A DNA stretch of 64,000 nt. Source: Streptomyces sp. PsTaAH-137. GTDB taxonomy: Bacteria > Actinomycetota > Actinomycetes > Streptomycetales > Streptomycetaceae. Under the pieces are notes generated by a model that searched no databases, was not told where the DNA came from, and worked only from the letters and a program-made list of their open reading frames with translations. The position numbers and the translations under genes were made by a program. Below, one piece after another: positions 20,465-27,265 of the stretch (position 1 is the first letter of the stretch; every line of letters begins with the position of its first letter). The stretch is from positions 1-64,000 of the forward strand of contig NZ_QLLY01000003.1 of the NCBI RefSeq assembly GCF_003259365.1. Reading direction: 5' to 3'.

Positions 20465-20722
20465 TCAGGAAGTCAGGATGCGGACCTGTTCGTGAGAGCA
20501 CTTCAGGGCACCGGCGATGCGGCGCAGGGGCCAGCCTTCTTCTCGGGCGGCGTGGATGGCTTCGCGCTGGGCGCATGCGTACAGGTCGGCGAAGGCTTCG
20601 TTCAGGGTGCCCAGGGCGTGCAGGCGGTCGGCCACCGGGGCCTGGGCGAGTTGGTCGCACAGGTCGTTGAGGTGACGGGCCTGCTCGTCGACGGCCGTGG
20701 TCCAGTCATTGGAATGGGACAC
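20465..20722 (-). CDS. Small HTH-like protein
   Basis: The product has 85 residues. The N-terminal half is an amphipathic helix-rich stretch (DEQARHLNDLCDQLAQAPVA), and the C-terminal half reads AAREEGWPLRRIAGALKCSH followed by EQVRILTS, which looks like a helix-turn-helix of the sigma-region-4 or MarR type (a helix, a turn, then a recognition helix). Such small proteins are common next to integrases and phosphatases in Streptomyces and may bind DNA. The gene is convergent with the integrase remnant, whose stop lies 10 nt away. No specific family name is justified. Confidence 0.6.
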   Translation of the reverse strand: MSHSNDWTTAVDEQARHLNDLCDQLAQAPVADRLHALGTLNEAFADLYACAQREAIHAAREEGWPLRRIAGALKCSHEQVRILTS

Positions 20723-20770
20723 GGGCGATGCCTTTCGTACGCGGCAGGGGCCGGGCGGTTCGGTCGTCCT

Positions 20771-22117
20771 TCAGCTTATGACGCGCTCGGACGCCGAAGG
20801 GACCCGTAGCGCGAGCAGGGCGGTGTCATCGGCGGCCCAGCCCTCGCCGTAGGCATCCAGAACATCGTTCAGGCGGGCAATGGTGGCTTCGGCGTCCAGG
20901 CCGTGGCACTGGGCGAGGACACGCGCCAGGGCCTCCTCGCCGAAGGGGACGGGCTTGGCACGGCCGGGGCGGTGTGGGGGGCGGGCGTCAGTGGCGCCGT
21001 CGGTGTAGAGCAGAAGGAGGTCGCCGGGGGCCAGCCGGAAGCGGACGTCGGTGAGACGGACCTCGCGGAACGTTCCGAGCATGCTGCCGTGACGGCCGAG
21101 TTCCTGGACGCGGCCGTCGGCACGGCGAATGAGGGCAGGGGGGTGTCCGGCCAGGCAGAGACGACCGGTGATGCCGCCGGCGGAGGGGCGGAAGGTGGCG
21201 TAGGCGGCGGTCAGGAAGCGTTCCCCGCCGCGCTGGTCGATCAACGCCTCGTTCAGCCAGTTGCACACGGCGGCCGGGGACAGGACGCGCGAGCCGGCGG
21301 CGCGCAGGGTGTAGCGGGCCAGGGTGGTCTCCTTGGCCGCGGCGATGCCCTTGCCGCACACGTCGCCGATGTACGCGCACCACCAGGGCCCCTTGGCGTG
21401 GTAGAGGTCGTAGAAGTCGCCGCCGACGCCCGCGTCGGCGACGGCGGGGCGGAAGGAGGCCGCGGCCTGGACGTGGTCGGGTGTGACGGCCAGTCGCGGG
21501 GGCCGGAAGCTGTCCTGGAAGCTCACGGCGAGCTCCCGGCTGGTCTCCAGCGCCGCGCGGCAGTCGGCCAGCGACTGGCGCAGATGCAGTTCGTTGCCCA
21601 CAGCCCGAGCGAGGGTGGCCAGCGTCGTCGTCTCGGTCGCCGACCAGGTGCGCGCCTCGGTGTCGATCACGCAGACGCTGCCCAGCACCTCCCCGCCCGG
21701 CCCGAGGATCGGATGCCCGGCCCAGGCGCCGATCTTCATCGCCTCCACCGAGGGGTGGCGGCGGGTACGGGGGTCGCTGCGGGCATCATCGACGACGAAG
21801 GGCTCTCCCTCCAGGCCGACGACGTAGGAGCAGAAGCTCTCCCGCACACTGTTCTGCCGCTCCCGCACGCCTTCGGCCGGTACCCCCAGGCACGCCTTCC
21901 AGAACGAACGCTCGCCGTCGACGAAGGTGACGAAGGCGCGGGCGCAGCCGGTGACGCCGGCGGCGACCTGGGCCAGGTCGTCGAAGACGGCCTCCGGGTC
22001 GGTGTCCATCATCCCGGTGGCCCGCACCGCGGCCAGCCGGGCCGGGTCGCTGAGCGCGGCCGGGAGGCCGTCGTCGCGCAGACCACGCGGGTAGATCACG
22101 CCGCTGCTGTCGTCCAT
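20771..22117 (-). CDS. GAF domain plus SpoIIE/RsbU-type PP2C serine phosphatase
   Basis: The 448-residue cytoplasmic protein has an N-terminal GAF sensor domain (about 35-185; ESFCSYVVG, WAGHPILGPGGEVLGSVCVI) and a C-terminal SpoIIE-type PP2C phosphatase domain (about 215-440). The metal-binding signatures are present: GGDFYDLYHAKG, YIGDVCGKGIAAA, GHPPALIRR, LLLLYTDGATDAR and DDTALLALRV. These enzymes dephosphorylate STAS anti-anti-sigma factors in partner-switching pathways. No STAS or RsbW gene is adjacent. A STAS gene and an RsbW-like gene occur 40 kb away at 62.1-63.0 kb, but a link is speculative. Confidence 0.92.
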   Translation of the reverse strand: MDDSSGVIYPRGLRDDGLPAALSDPARLAAVRATGMMDTDPEAVFDDLAQVAAGVTGCARAFVTFVDGERSFWKACLGVPAEGVRERQNSVRESFCSYVVGLEGEPFVVDDARSDPRTRRHPSVEAMKIGAWAGHPILGPGGEVLGSVCVIDTEARTWSATETTTLATLARAVGNELHLRQSLADCRAALETSRELAVSFQDSFRPPRLAVTPDHVQAAASFRPAVADAGVGGDFYDLYHAKGPWWCAYIGDVCGKGIAAAKETTLARYTLRAAGSRVLSPAAVCNWLNEALIDQRGGERFLTAAYATFRPSAGGITGRLCLAGHPPALIRRADGRVQELGRHGSMLGTFREVRLTDVRFRLAPGDLLLLYTDGATDARPPHRPGRAKPVPFGEEALARVLAQCHGLDAEATIARLNDVLDAYGEGWAADDTALLALRVPSASERVIS

Positions 22118-22266
22118 CAGGCCGTTTCCGCTCGTCTTCGGGACTGCTCCCGGACGGAGCAGCGAACAGCGTCAAATTTCTTGACGGCGGTCCAGAGTAG
22201 CGCCACCTCCCAAGGCGACAGGCCCGCCGGTGCGGTGAGGAACCTCACCGCCCGCCCGGCCATGGA

Positions 22267-22437
22267 TCACATCTCGTCCGCGGCATGCCGGTCGCGCAGG
22301 GGCCGCAGCCCGCCAGGCAGGTCGGAGAGCTGGAAGGAATACCGGCCGAGCACGTTGATGTGGTGGCGTACGAACGGCGAGAGCCGGGCCACATCCTCGC
22401 CGAGGACGTCGAAGCCGTCGGCGCGCAGCTGGTTCAC
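22267..22437 (-). pseudogene. 3' remnant of a Tn3-family transposase
   Basis: The last 56 codons read LRADGFDVLGEDVARLSP then HHINVLGRYSFQLSDLPGG and LRPLRD, which is the conserved C-terminus of Tn3-family TnpA proteins. The rest of the roughly 1000-residue transposase is missing, and upstream sequence in this frame is not related. No 38-bp Tn3 terminal repeat is recognisable nearby. This is a scar of an old transposon. Confidence 0.7.
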
Positions 22438-22566
22438 CGGTGCGGGCACCTCGACGACGACGCCCTGCTGTGGCTCGCTGCCACCCGCATCACGCTCGCG
22501 GTATGGCGCAACACACCCGCCGAGACCTGACATGCGGCTAAGAGTCCGCTCCACAGCGGCACCATA

Positions 22567-22891
22567 ATGCGGATCAACACGGCAACCACCCGACTCGTGC
22601 GCTCGATGCTGTCGTTCGACCATGTCGACTGGATCGGTCTCGGTCTCGCGAACGTCGACCCGTCTCGGGTTCTACCGGCCGGGCAGTCTGTTCTCGAGCT
22701 CGGGCTGGCCTGCCACAATCCTGACGACCCGGCGCACGAGGATGATCCACGCGAGGAACTCGCGGAGATGGCACAGGACGCGATCGCCTGGAGGCGAGCG
22801 TACTGCCTTCGCGAGAAGACGTTCGGCCTGCGAACCCGTGTCGACGACCGGGAGAATGCGCGCTGGAACGTGCACGAGCTCGTAAGCCTAA
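22567..22891 (+). pseudogene. Interrupted gene, 5' part (unknown family)
   Basis: The frame starts at ATG 22567 (MRINTATTRLVRSML) and encodes about 108 residues, including EELAEMAQDAIAWRRAYCLR and RENARWNVHELVSL, before it enters the left end of the IS element. Removing the element and one TNA triplet joins this frame directly to the RFDEWLTNRPADIADTTELR frame on the other side (24764-25035). I do not recognise the family. The start codon is a guess because no strong ribosome site is visible. Confidence 0.5.
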
Positions 22892-22924
22892 GGGCTGTCC
22901 CGTAACTGTGGTTGCGGGACAGTC
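22892..22924. repeat. Left IS end forming a hairpin with a second IR copy
   Basis: GGGCTGTCCCGTAAC (22892-22906) is followed after 4 nt by GTTGCGGGACAGTC (22911-22924), which repeats the right-end sequence in the orientation of a right end. The two can fold into a stem of about 13 bp. It sits directly behind the stop of the 90-aa gene and could serve as its terminator, or be a vestige of a second IS end. Confidence 0.55.
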
Positions 22925-22925
22925 G

Positions 22926-23198
22926 TCAGGCGCTCGGTTTCCTCCACAGGTGCCGCTCGTCCAGGGTCCCGAATCGCACGTCTCCGCGTTCAAGGTCGAC
23001 GAGGATGGGCCAGCAGTCCAACAGTTGCTCTCTCGCATCACGCGAGGCGAGGTACTGCACAGAGTTGTAGGGCACGATCAGGAGCCCGTTGCTCTCACGG
23101 ACCCGCTCTGCATCGATGGCGAGAGGCGGCTCGTCATCGCGTTGGCTGTGCGCGAGAAACGCCACCGCGAGTTGCAGGGCCTCGCCCGGCTCCACCAT
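22926..23198 (-). CDS. Imm35/YrhB-like immunity-type small protein (passenger of IS)
   Basis: The 90-residue protein begins MVEPGEALQLAVAFLAHSQR and continues with a pattern reminiscent of the YrhB/Imm35 family: a helix, then LLIVPYNSVQYLASRDAREQ, then CWPILVDLERGDVRFGTLDE. In that family the yns..yl and PilVd..tG.v..lGt segments are conserved, and members are thought to be immunity proteins of polymorphic toxins or house-keeping orphans. No toxin gene is adjacent. The gene lies just inside the left end of the IS element, opposite in direction to the transposase. The assignment is by pattern only. Confidence 0.5.
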   Translation of the reverse strand: MVEPGEALQLAVAFLAHSQRDDEPPLAIDAERVRESNGLLIVPYNSVQYLASRDAREQLLDCWPILVDLERGDVRFGTLDERHLWRKPSA

Positions 23199-23257
23199 CC
23201 GTCTCCAGTCCGTCGGCTCGGAGAAGGCACTCTAACCCGGCCTGGGATGATCTTGGT

Positions 23258-24025
23258 GTGGCTGGTGTGATCACGGCGTCAGAGCCGTCTTGGATACGTC
23301 CGTTCACCGGGCTGAGCCCGCGCTCCTTCGGCAAGTTGGTGACCGCGGTGCAGCGCGAGAGTGCCGCCGAATCACGGACGGGTCGTCCGTGGGGCCTGTC
23401 GCTTGAAGATCGTATTCTCCTGGTCGCGGCCTACTGGCGAACCAACTTGACCATGCGCCAACTGGCCCTGCTATTCGGGGTTTCGAAGTCGGCGGCCGAC
23501 CGGATCATCGACCACATTGGCCCTCTGCTGGCCTTGCCGCCCCGAAGCCGGTTCGCGAAGGGCACTGTGTTGATCGTGGACGGGACGTTGGTGCCCACTC
23601 GAGACCATGCGGTGGCCGAGCAGTCGAAGAACTATCGGTACTCCACAAATCACCAAGTCGTCATCGATGCCGACACCCGCCGGGTCGTTGTGGTTGGTCG
23701 GCCGCTGCCCGGCAACCGGAACGACTGCAAGGCGTGGGAGGAATCGGGGGTCAAGGCAGCGGTCGGCCGGACGACCGTGATAGCTGATGGCGGCTATCCA
23801 GGGACCGGATTGATCATGCCTCACCGCCGCACCCAGGGTGAGGAACTGCCCGGCTGGAAGCGGGAGCATAACCGCTCACACAAGCAGGTTCGTGCCCGAG
23901 TGGAGCACGTCTTTGCCCGGATGAAGACCTGGACAATCCTCCGCGACTGCCGGCTTAAGGGCGACGGTGTCCACCATGCCGTGCGCGGCATCGCCCGACT
24001 GCACAATCTCAACCTTGCTGGATAG
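23258..24025 (+). CDS. IS5-family DDE transposase
   Basis: The product has 255 residues and looks intact. An N-terminal helical and HTH part (LTMRQLALLFGVSKSAADRI) is followed by the DDE_Tnp_4-type catalytic core: first Asp in VLIVDGTLVP, second in TVIADGGYPG, and Glu in RARVEHVFARMKTW near the end. ILRDCRLKGDGVHHAVRGIARLHNL closes the protein. It catalyses cut-and-paste transposition of the surrounding element. A decayed copy of its C-terminal part lies at 32027-32140. Confidence 0.92.
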   Translation: MAGVITASEPSWIRPFTGLSPRSFGKLVTAVQRESAAESRTGRPWGLSLEDRILLVAAYWRTNLTMRQLALLFGVSKSAADRIIDHIGPLLALPPRSRFAKGTVLIVDGTLVPTRDHAVAEQSKNYRYSTNHQVVIDADTRRVVVVGRPLPGNRNDCKAWEESGVKAAVGRTTVIADGGYPGTGLIMPHRRTQGEELPGWKREHNRSHKQVRARVEHVFARMKTWTILRDCRLKGDGVHHAVRGIARLHNLNLAG

Positions 24026-24052
24026 CGCCATGACCGAACTCAGGCAGGTCCC

Positions 24053-24730
24053 TCACCCTCGTCCGCCAGCGGCGTGCGGCGTGTGCCGCGGCCACTGCGC
24101 GCCCACCTGTTCCACCACAGCGGCCCGGAACGCTTCCAAAAGGACGTATCCGGGATACGTCCCAAACGCTCCGTACTTCCAGCGGTAGTAGCACGACCAG
24201 TAGCTCACCACGCGCCGCTCCGTGCGCGCGAAGAAGGCCGGATTCCGAGCGATGAACTCACCGTAGGCACGGCGCTGGGCCGAGCCCGGGTCAGCGAGCC
24301 CGGGTAGGCCCCGGCCGATCGCCTCGATGATCTCCAGCACGTACTCGCCGGCCAACTGCATTACAAACGGGACCACCCACGGCTTGCCCGACGCCACGAT
24401 CCGCTCAAGGTGCCGCTGGCGAACCCGGCCATCGTGGTGCCGGGAGTACAGGCAGTGCAGAATCGCCTGCTGTGTCTCGGACAGTTGCCCATCCGAGCCG
24501 ACGCCCGGTTCCTCGTTGTAGATGCGCGACGGGATGGCGACGGTCTCGCCCTGCACCTCAACCTCGAAGGGCATTACCGGCGCGAACCTAGCCTCCGGCA
24601 TGACCCCTAGGACGCTGCGCACATCGTCGGCAAGACGGGTCGGAAACGCTGCCGTCAGCGCATGGGCGACGTTCGACGGGTCCCGGGGCAGCTGCACCAC
24701 AGGAGGATATGCGGCGAACCTCTCGGTCAC
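24053..24730 (-). CDS. Uncharacterised protein, passenger of the IS element
   Basis: The 225-residue protein begins MTERFAAYPPVVQLPRDPSN and is soluble and mostly helical. Recognisable features are IPSRIYNEEPG, QQAILHCLYSRHHDGRVRQR, a central stretch VVPFVMQLAGEYVLEIIEAI and an aromatic segment VVSYWSCYYRWKYGAFGTYP. I do not know the family. It lies inside the IS ends, convergent with the transposase. The middle HDGRVRQRHLERI resembles the wording of small proteins that respond to a neighbour's surface, but no function can be stated. Confidence 0.6.
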   Translation of the reverse strand: MTERFAAYPPVVQLPRDPSNVAHALTAAFPTRLADDVRSVLGVMPEARFAPVMPFEVEVQGETVAIPSRIYNEEPGVGSDGQLSETQQAILHCLYSRHHDGRVRQRHLERIVASGKPWVVPFVMQLAGEYVLEIIEAIGRGLPGLADPGSAQRRAYGEFIARNPAFFARTERRVVSYWSCYYRWKYGAFGTYPGYVLLEAFRAAVVEQVGAQWPRHTPHAAGGRG

Positions 24731-24748
24731 TCAACCGCCCGCCTCAGC

Positions 24749-24763
24749 GTTGCGGGACAGCCC
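24749..24763. repeat. Right terminal inverted repeat of the IS element
   Basis: GTTGCGGGACAGCCC is the inverted counterpart of the left end at 22892-22906 with one mismatch, and is followed by TTA. Confidence 0.7.
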
Positions 24764-25035
24764 TTAGGTTCGACGAGTGGCTCACGAACCGCCCGGCCGA
24801 CATCGCGGACACCACAGAACTCCGTCGGCTGCTCCATGCCGGGCCCGACCTGCTGCCCGAGGAGGCCGCCGAATGGTGCGTGGATGGTGGCATCGGCTAC
24901 GTCTGCGGGGACGACCACGCGAACGGCTGCTGGCGGTGCGGCATCCCGCTGGCAACGGAGCATTCCACGGGCGAGCGGCCCCGGCCGCCGACACCGTACC
25001 CGGCACTGGCCGAACTCGCGGGCCCTCACCCGTAG
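24764..25035 (+). pseudogene. Interrupted gene, 3' part (unknown family)
   Basis: From the right IS end the frame reads RFDEWLTNRPADIADTTELR, RLLHAGPDLLPEEAAEWC and CGDDHANGCWRCGIPLATEH, and ends at 25035. A Cys pair (CWRC) and another Cys (CGDDH) hint at metal binding. It has no start of its own and continues in phase with the 5' part at 22567-22891 once the element is removed. The combined product would be just under 200 residues. The family is unknown. Confidence 0.5.
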
Positions 25036-25139
25036 ATGTCATCTGAACGAAGCACTGTCCTTCAGCCTGCCTGAATTCCCGTAACGGGAACGGGCATCGT
25101 GAGCGGGGCAGCGCAGGTGCACAACCGTGGGAGGGCCGC

Positions 25140-26597
25140 GTGCGCGGGGACCTGAACGAGCGGCAGCACGCCGTACTCTCCTGGGTGAGTCAAGGGTGCC
25201 CCTCCGGGTTTTGGCCGGACAGTACGTACAAGGTCAGCGCTCAGGCTCTGCAATGCCGAGGACTGATCAAAGTCAGCAAACGACGTGGGTGTTGGAACGC
25301 CGAGCTCACCGATAAGGGACGACAGTATCTCGCCGATACCGGTATCGGCCCACGGGACCACGACGCCGAAGCACCTGAGGCGCCGGAGGATCTGGCGACA
25401 CGACGCCCCCAATCGACGCCGAAGACCCGCACGAACTACACCGACCAGCTCCTCGAAGAGCTGGCAGCCAACAACAACCACCTCGTCAAGGCAATCGGAT
25501 CCGGCCCGCACGCAGTGAACTGGGCATCGCGGATCAGCGCCGCACGCCAGTCCGGCAAGATCCCGCACTCACAAGAGCTCCGCGGAAAGCAGACCTACTA
25601 CGGCTACGAAATCAAGCTCGTCGACATCCCAGCCTGGCGGCTCACCGAACTCACCCCCATCAACGTGCCCGCGAGACTCACCCAGCCCCATCCAGTGGTC
25701 ATGGCCCTCCAAAGGCGCCCCCAGGGCATGGGGCTGACCAAATCCGTACACAACCGAGCCCTGCGCCTCATCCAAGCCCTTGTCACCGACGCCGAATCAA
25801 AGGGCCACACGACCACGCTCGGCCCCACTCCGGACGCTCCCCCGCCACGCCACCGCCGGCAGGCGGCACCGCACTTCACCATCACCGCGCAAGACGAACC
25901 CGTCGACGTCCTCGTCCTTCAGGAAGACCACAGCAAACACATCCCCACCGACAAGGAACGCGCCGACGCCCAGAAGCACACATGGATGCGCATCCCCCGC
26001 TTCGACTACACCCCCGCCAACCGGCTGCGTTTCATCCTCCGGGGCGGCACCCCGCACCGCGGTAGCGAATGGGCCGACCTACCCAACCGCCCACTGGAAG
26101 ACCAACTTGCCGAAGTCGTGCAGGAAGTCGACCTCCGCGGCGAAGCCGCGGAACAACGCCGGCACGCAGACGAGCAGGACCAGGAGGCGGCACGGCAGAA
26201 CCGCGAAAACGCCCTGCACAAAGCGCATTCCGCATACACCCGCGCCTACCGCGTCGAACGCCTCGAAGAACAGACAGACGCCTGGCACGAAGCCAAGCGC
26301 CTGACCGAATTCGTCACAGCAATACGCAACCGCACCGCTTCCCTGTCACCTGGGCAGGAAAGGACCGAGATCGAAGAATGGCTCGCATTCGCAGACGCCC
26401 ACCTTCAGCAGCTCACCAAGGCGACCTCGGCGCCGAAGCTGCTCTCGCCGCCAGCACCCAGCAACGCGGATCTTGAGCCGTATCTCGCTCCTCTGAGGCC
26501 CTCGCGAACCGAGGTCTCCCGCAGCCCCCGAAGACGGGAAGCCAGAGCCCCCCAGACCAGACCTGATGGGTCGTCAGAAAACCAAGAGCGATCCTGA
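25140..26597 (+). CDS. Uncharacterised 485-aa protein with N-terminal winged-helix-like region and coiled coil
   Basis: The GTG start at 25140 has GGGAGGG about 7 nt upstream. Residues 1-70 (LNERQHAVLSWVSQGCPSGF ... LQCRGLIKVSKRRGCWNAEL then TDKGRQYL) look like a winged helix, as in MarR/phage-type DNA-binding modules. The centre contains a possible sensor or catalytic domain (YYGYEIKLVDIPAWRLTELT, FTITAQDEPVDVLVLQEDHS). Residues about 325-440 are a charged coiled coil (EAAEQRRHADEQDQEAARQN). The end is Pro/Arg-rich and disordered. Translation ends inside a strong hairpin. I do not recognise the family. It may belong to the adjacent mobile region. Confidence 0.75.
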   Translation: MRGDLNERQHAVLSWVSQGCPSGFWPDSTYKVSAQALQCRGLIKVSKRRGCWNAELTDKGRQYLADTGIGPRDHDAEAPEAPEDLATRRPQSTPKTRTNYTDQLLEELAANNNHLVKAIGSGPHAVNWASRISAARQSGKIPHSQELRGKQTYYGYEIKLVDIPAWRLTELTPINVPARLTQPHPVVMALQRRPQGMGLTKSVHNRALRLIQALVTDAESKGHTTTLGPTPDAPPPRHRRQAAPHFTITAQDEPVDVLVLQEDHSKHIPTDKERADAQKHTWMRIPRFDYTPANRLRFILRGGTPHRGSEWADLPNRPLEDQLAEVVQEVDLRGEAAEQRRHADEQDQEAARQNRENALHKAHSAYTRAYRVERLEEQTDAWHEAKRLTEFVTAIRNRTASLSPGQERTEIEEWLAFADAHLQQLTKATSAPKLLSPPAPSNADLEPYLAPLRPSRTEVSRSPRRREARAPQTRPDGSSENQERS

Positions 26598-26607
26598 CGA
26601 TCCATCA
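26564..26607. terminator. Hairpin overlapping the end of the 485-aa gene
   Basis: The arms TGATGGGTCGTCAG (26564-26577) and CTGACGATCCATCA (26594-26607) pair at 13 of 14 positions with a 16-nt loop that contains the end of the coding region. A third copy of the left arm (TGATGGGTCATCGG) lies at 26755, so the motif may be a protein-binding element as well as a terminator. Confidence 0.5.
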
Positions 26608-26611
26608 GTTC

Positions 26612-26655
26612 ATGCGTCAAACGTGCGTCAAATATGCGTCGAACATGCGTCAAGA
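26612..26655 (+). repeat. Four tandem 11-bp iteron-like repeats
   Basis: Four adjacent copies of ATGCGTCAAAC with one to three changes each (26612, 26623, 26634, 26645). The 11-bp period is one helical turn, so a protein could bind all copies on one DNA face. Confidence 0.7.
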
Positions 26656-26664
26656 TATCGCCCG

Positions 26665-26693
26665 TAACGCACACAACGCACATAACGCACACT
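26665..26693 (-). repeat. Three tandem AACGCACAC repeats (inverse of the iteron core)
   Basis: Three 9-bp copies of AACGCACAC/T. On the other strand they contain the TGCGT core shared with the adjacent iterons, so the whole 26612-26693 array is a cluster of seven TGCGT sites in two orientations. Confidence 0.65.
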
Positions 26694-26708
26694 GGCTAAA
26701 ACAGCAGG

Positions 26709-26786
26709 TCAGCGGCCTTTTTCGGCAGGCTCAAGGATCGCGACGCACTCAACATGATGGGTCATCGGAAACACGTTGAGACGAAG
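26709..26786 (-). pseudogene. Orphan 3' end of a RumA-type 23S rRNA methyltransferase gene
   Basis: The last codons read LRLNVFPMTHHVECVAILEP then AEKGR and stop. FPMTHHVECVA is the conserved C-terminal motif of RumA/TrmA-family class I RNA methyltransferases. Everything upstream in this frame is unrelated repeat DNA, so only about 25 codons remain. Confidence 0.7.
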
Positions 26787-26893
26787 GCGCCCCTCGCATC
26801 TCCAAGCACAACACCCAAAGGCCGCCGTACACGTAGAGTGACAGCAAGAGGCAAGCCCTGAGCACCGCCCCAACACCCAGAGCGCAACGCCCG

Positions 26894-26945
26894 CTGGGGA
26901 GAATCTGGGGAGAATCCAGCCCGCCGGGGAGCGCCTGGGGAGAAT
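26894..26945 (+). repeat. CTGGGGAGAAT direct repeats
   Basis: Copies at 26894, 26905 and 26935 are exact or nearly exact, and a degenerate copy (CCGGGGAGCGC) is at 26924. A related sequence, GTGGGGAGAATCCGGGGAGA, occurs at 36551. The repeats fill the gap between the orphan methyltransferase and CorA tails. Confidence 0.65.
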
Positions 26946-27029
26946 CGACTGCATAAGACCGCGCAACTGTGAAAGACCCAGAAAGACCCATCGGCCCAGT
27001 TCAGCGCACCTCATGAGCACGAACCCCCA

Positions 27030-27239
27030 GGTCAGCGGGACGCGGTAGAGGACTTCAAGAAGATCTCGTCGTGGGCGGCCATTCTGTTTGCACCCACGTT
27101 GGTGGGAACGATTTACGGGATGAACTTCGAGAACATGCCGGAGCTGGGCTGGAGCTTCGGATACCCCTTCGCGATCGGCTTGATGGGAGTGGTCTGCGCC
27201 GGTTTGTATGTGGTTTTCAAGCGACGGGACTGGCTCTGA
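27030..27239 (+). pseudogene. Orphan 3' end of a CorA-family Mg2+/Co2+ transporter gene
   Basis: The frame reads [39 protein letters not shown] and a last helix [20 protein letters not shown], ending at TGA 27237-27239. [10 protein letters not shown] is the CorA signature between the two terminal helices. No start is present and the N-terminal 250 or so residues are missing. It points away from the RumA tail. The missing 5' halves of both genes faced each other. Confidence 0.8.
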
Positions 27240-27265
27240 GGCTCTCCTGGGAGCCCGTGCGGCGG

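Larger units (their letters stand above)
22892..24763 (+). mobile_element. IS5-family element with passenger genes (1872 bp)
   Basis: Terminal inverted repeats GGGCTGTCCCGTAAC (22892-22906) and GTTGCGGGACAGCCC (24749-24763) match at 14 of 15 positions. The flanks are TAA on the left and TTA on the right, compatible with the TNA target duplication described for the IS1031 subgroup of IS5 if one base changed afterwards. The element holds an intact DDE transposase gene in the centre, a 90-aa gene on the left and a 225-aa gene on the right, both on the opposite strand. It is longer than a typical IS5 element because of the passengers. Confidence 0.7.
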
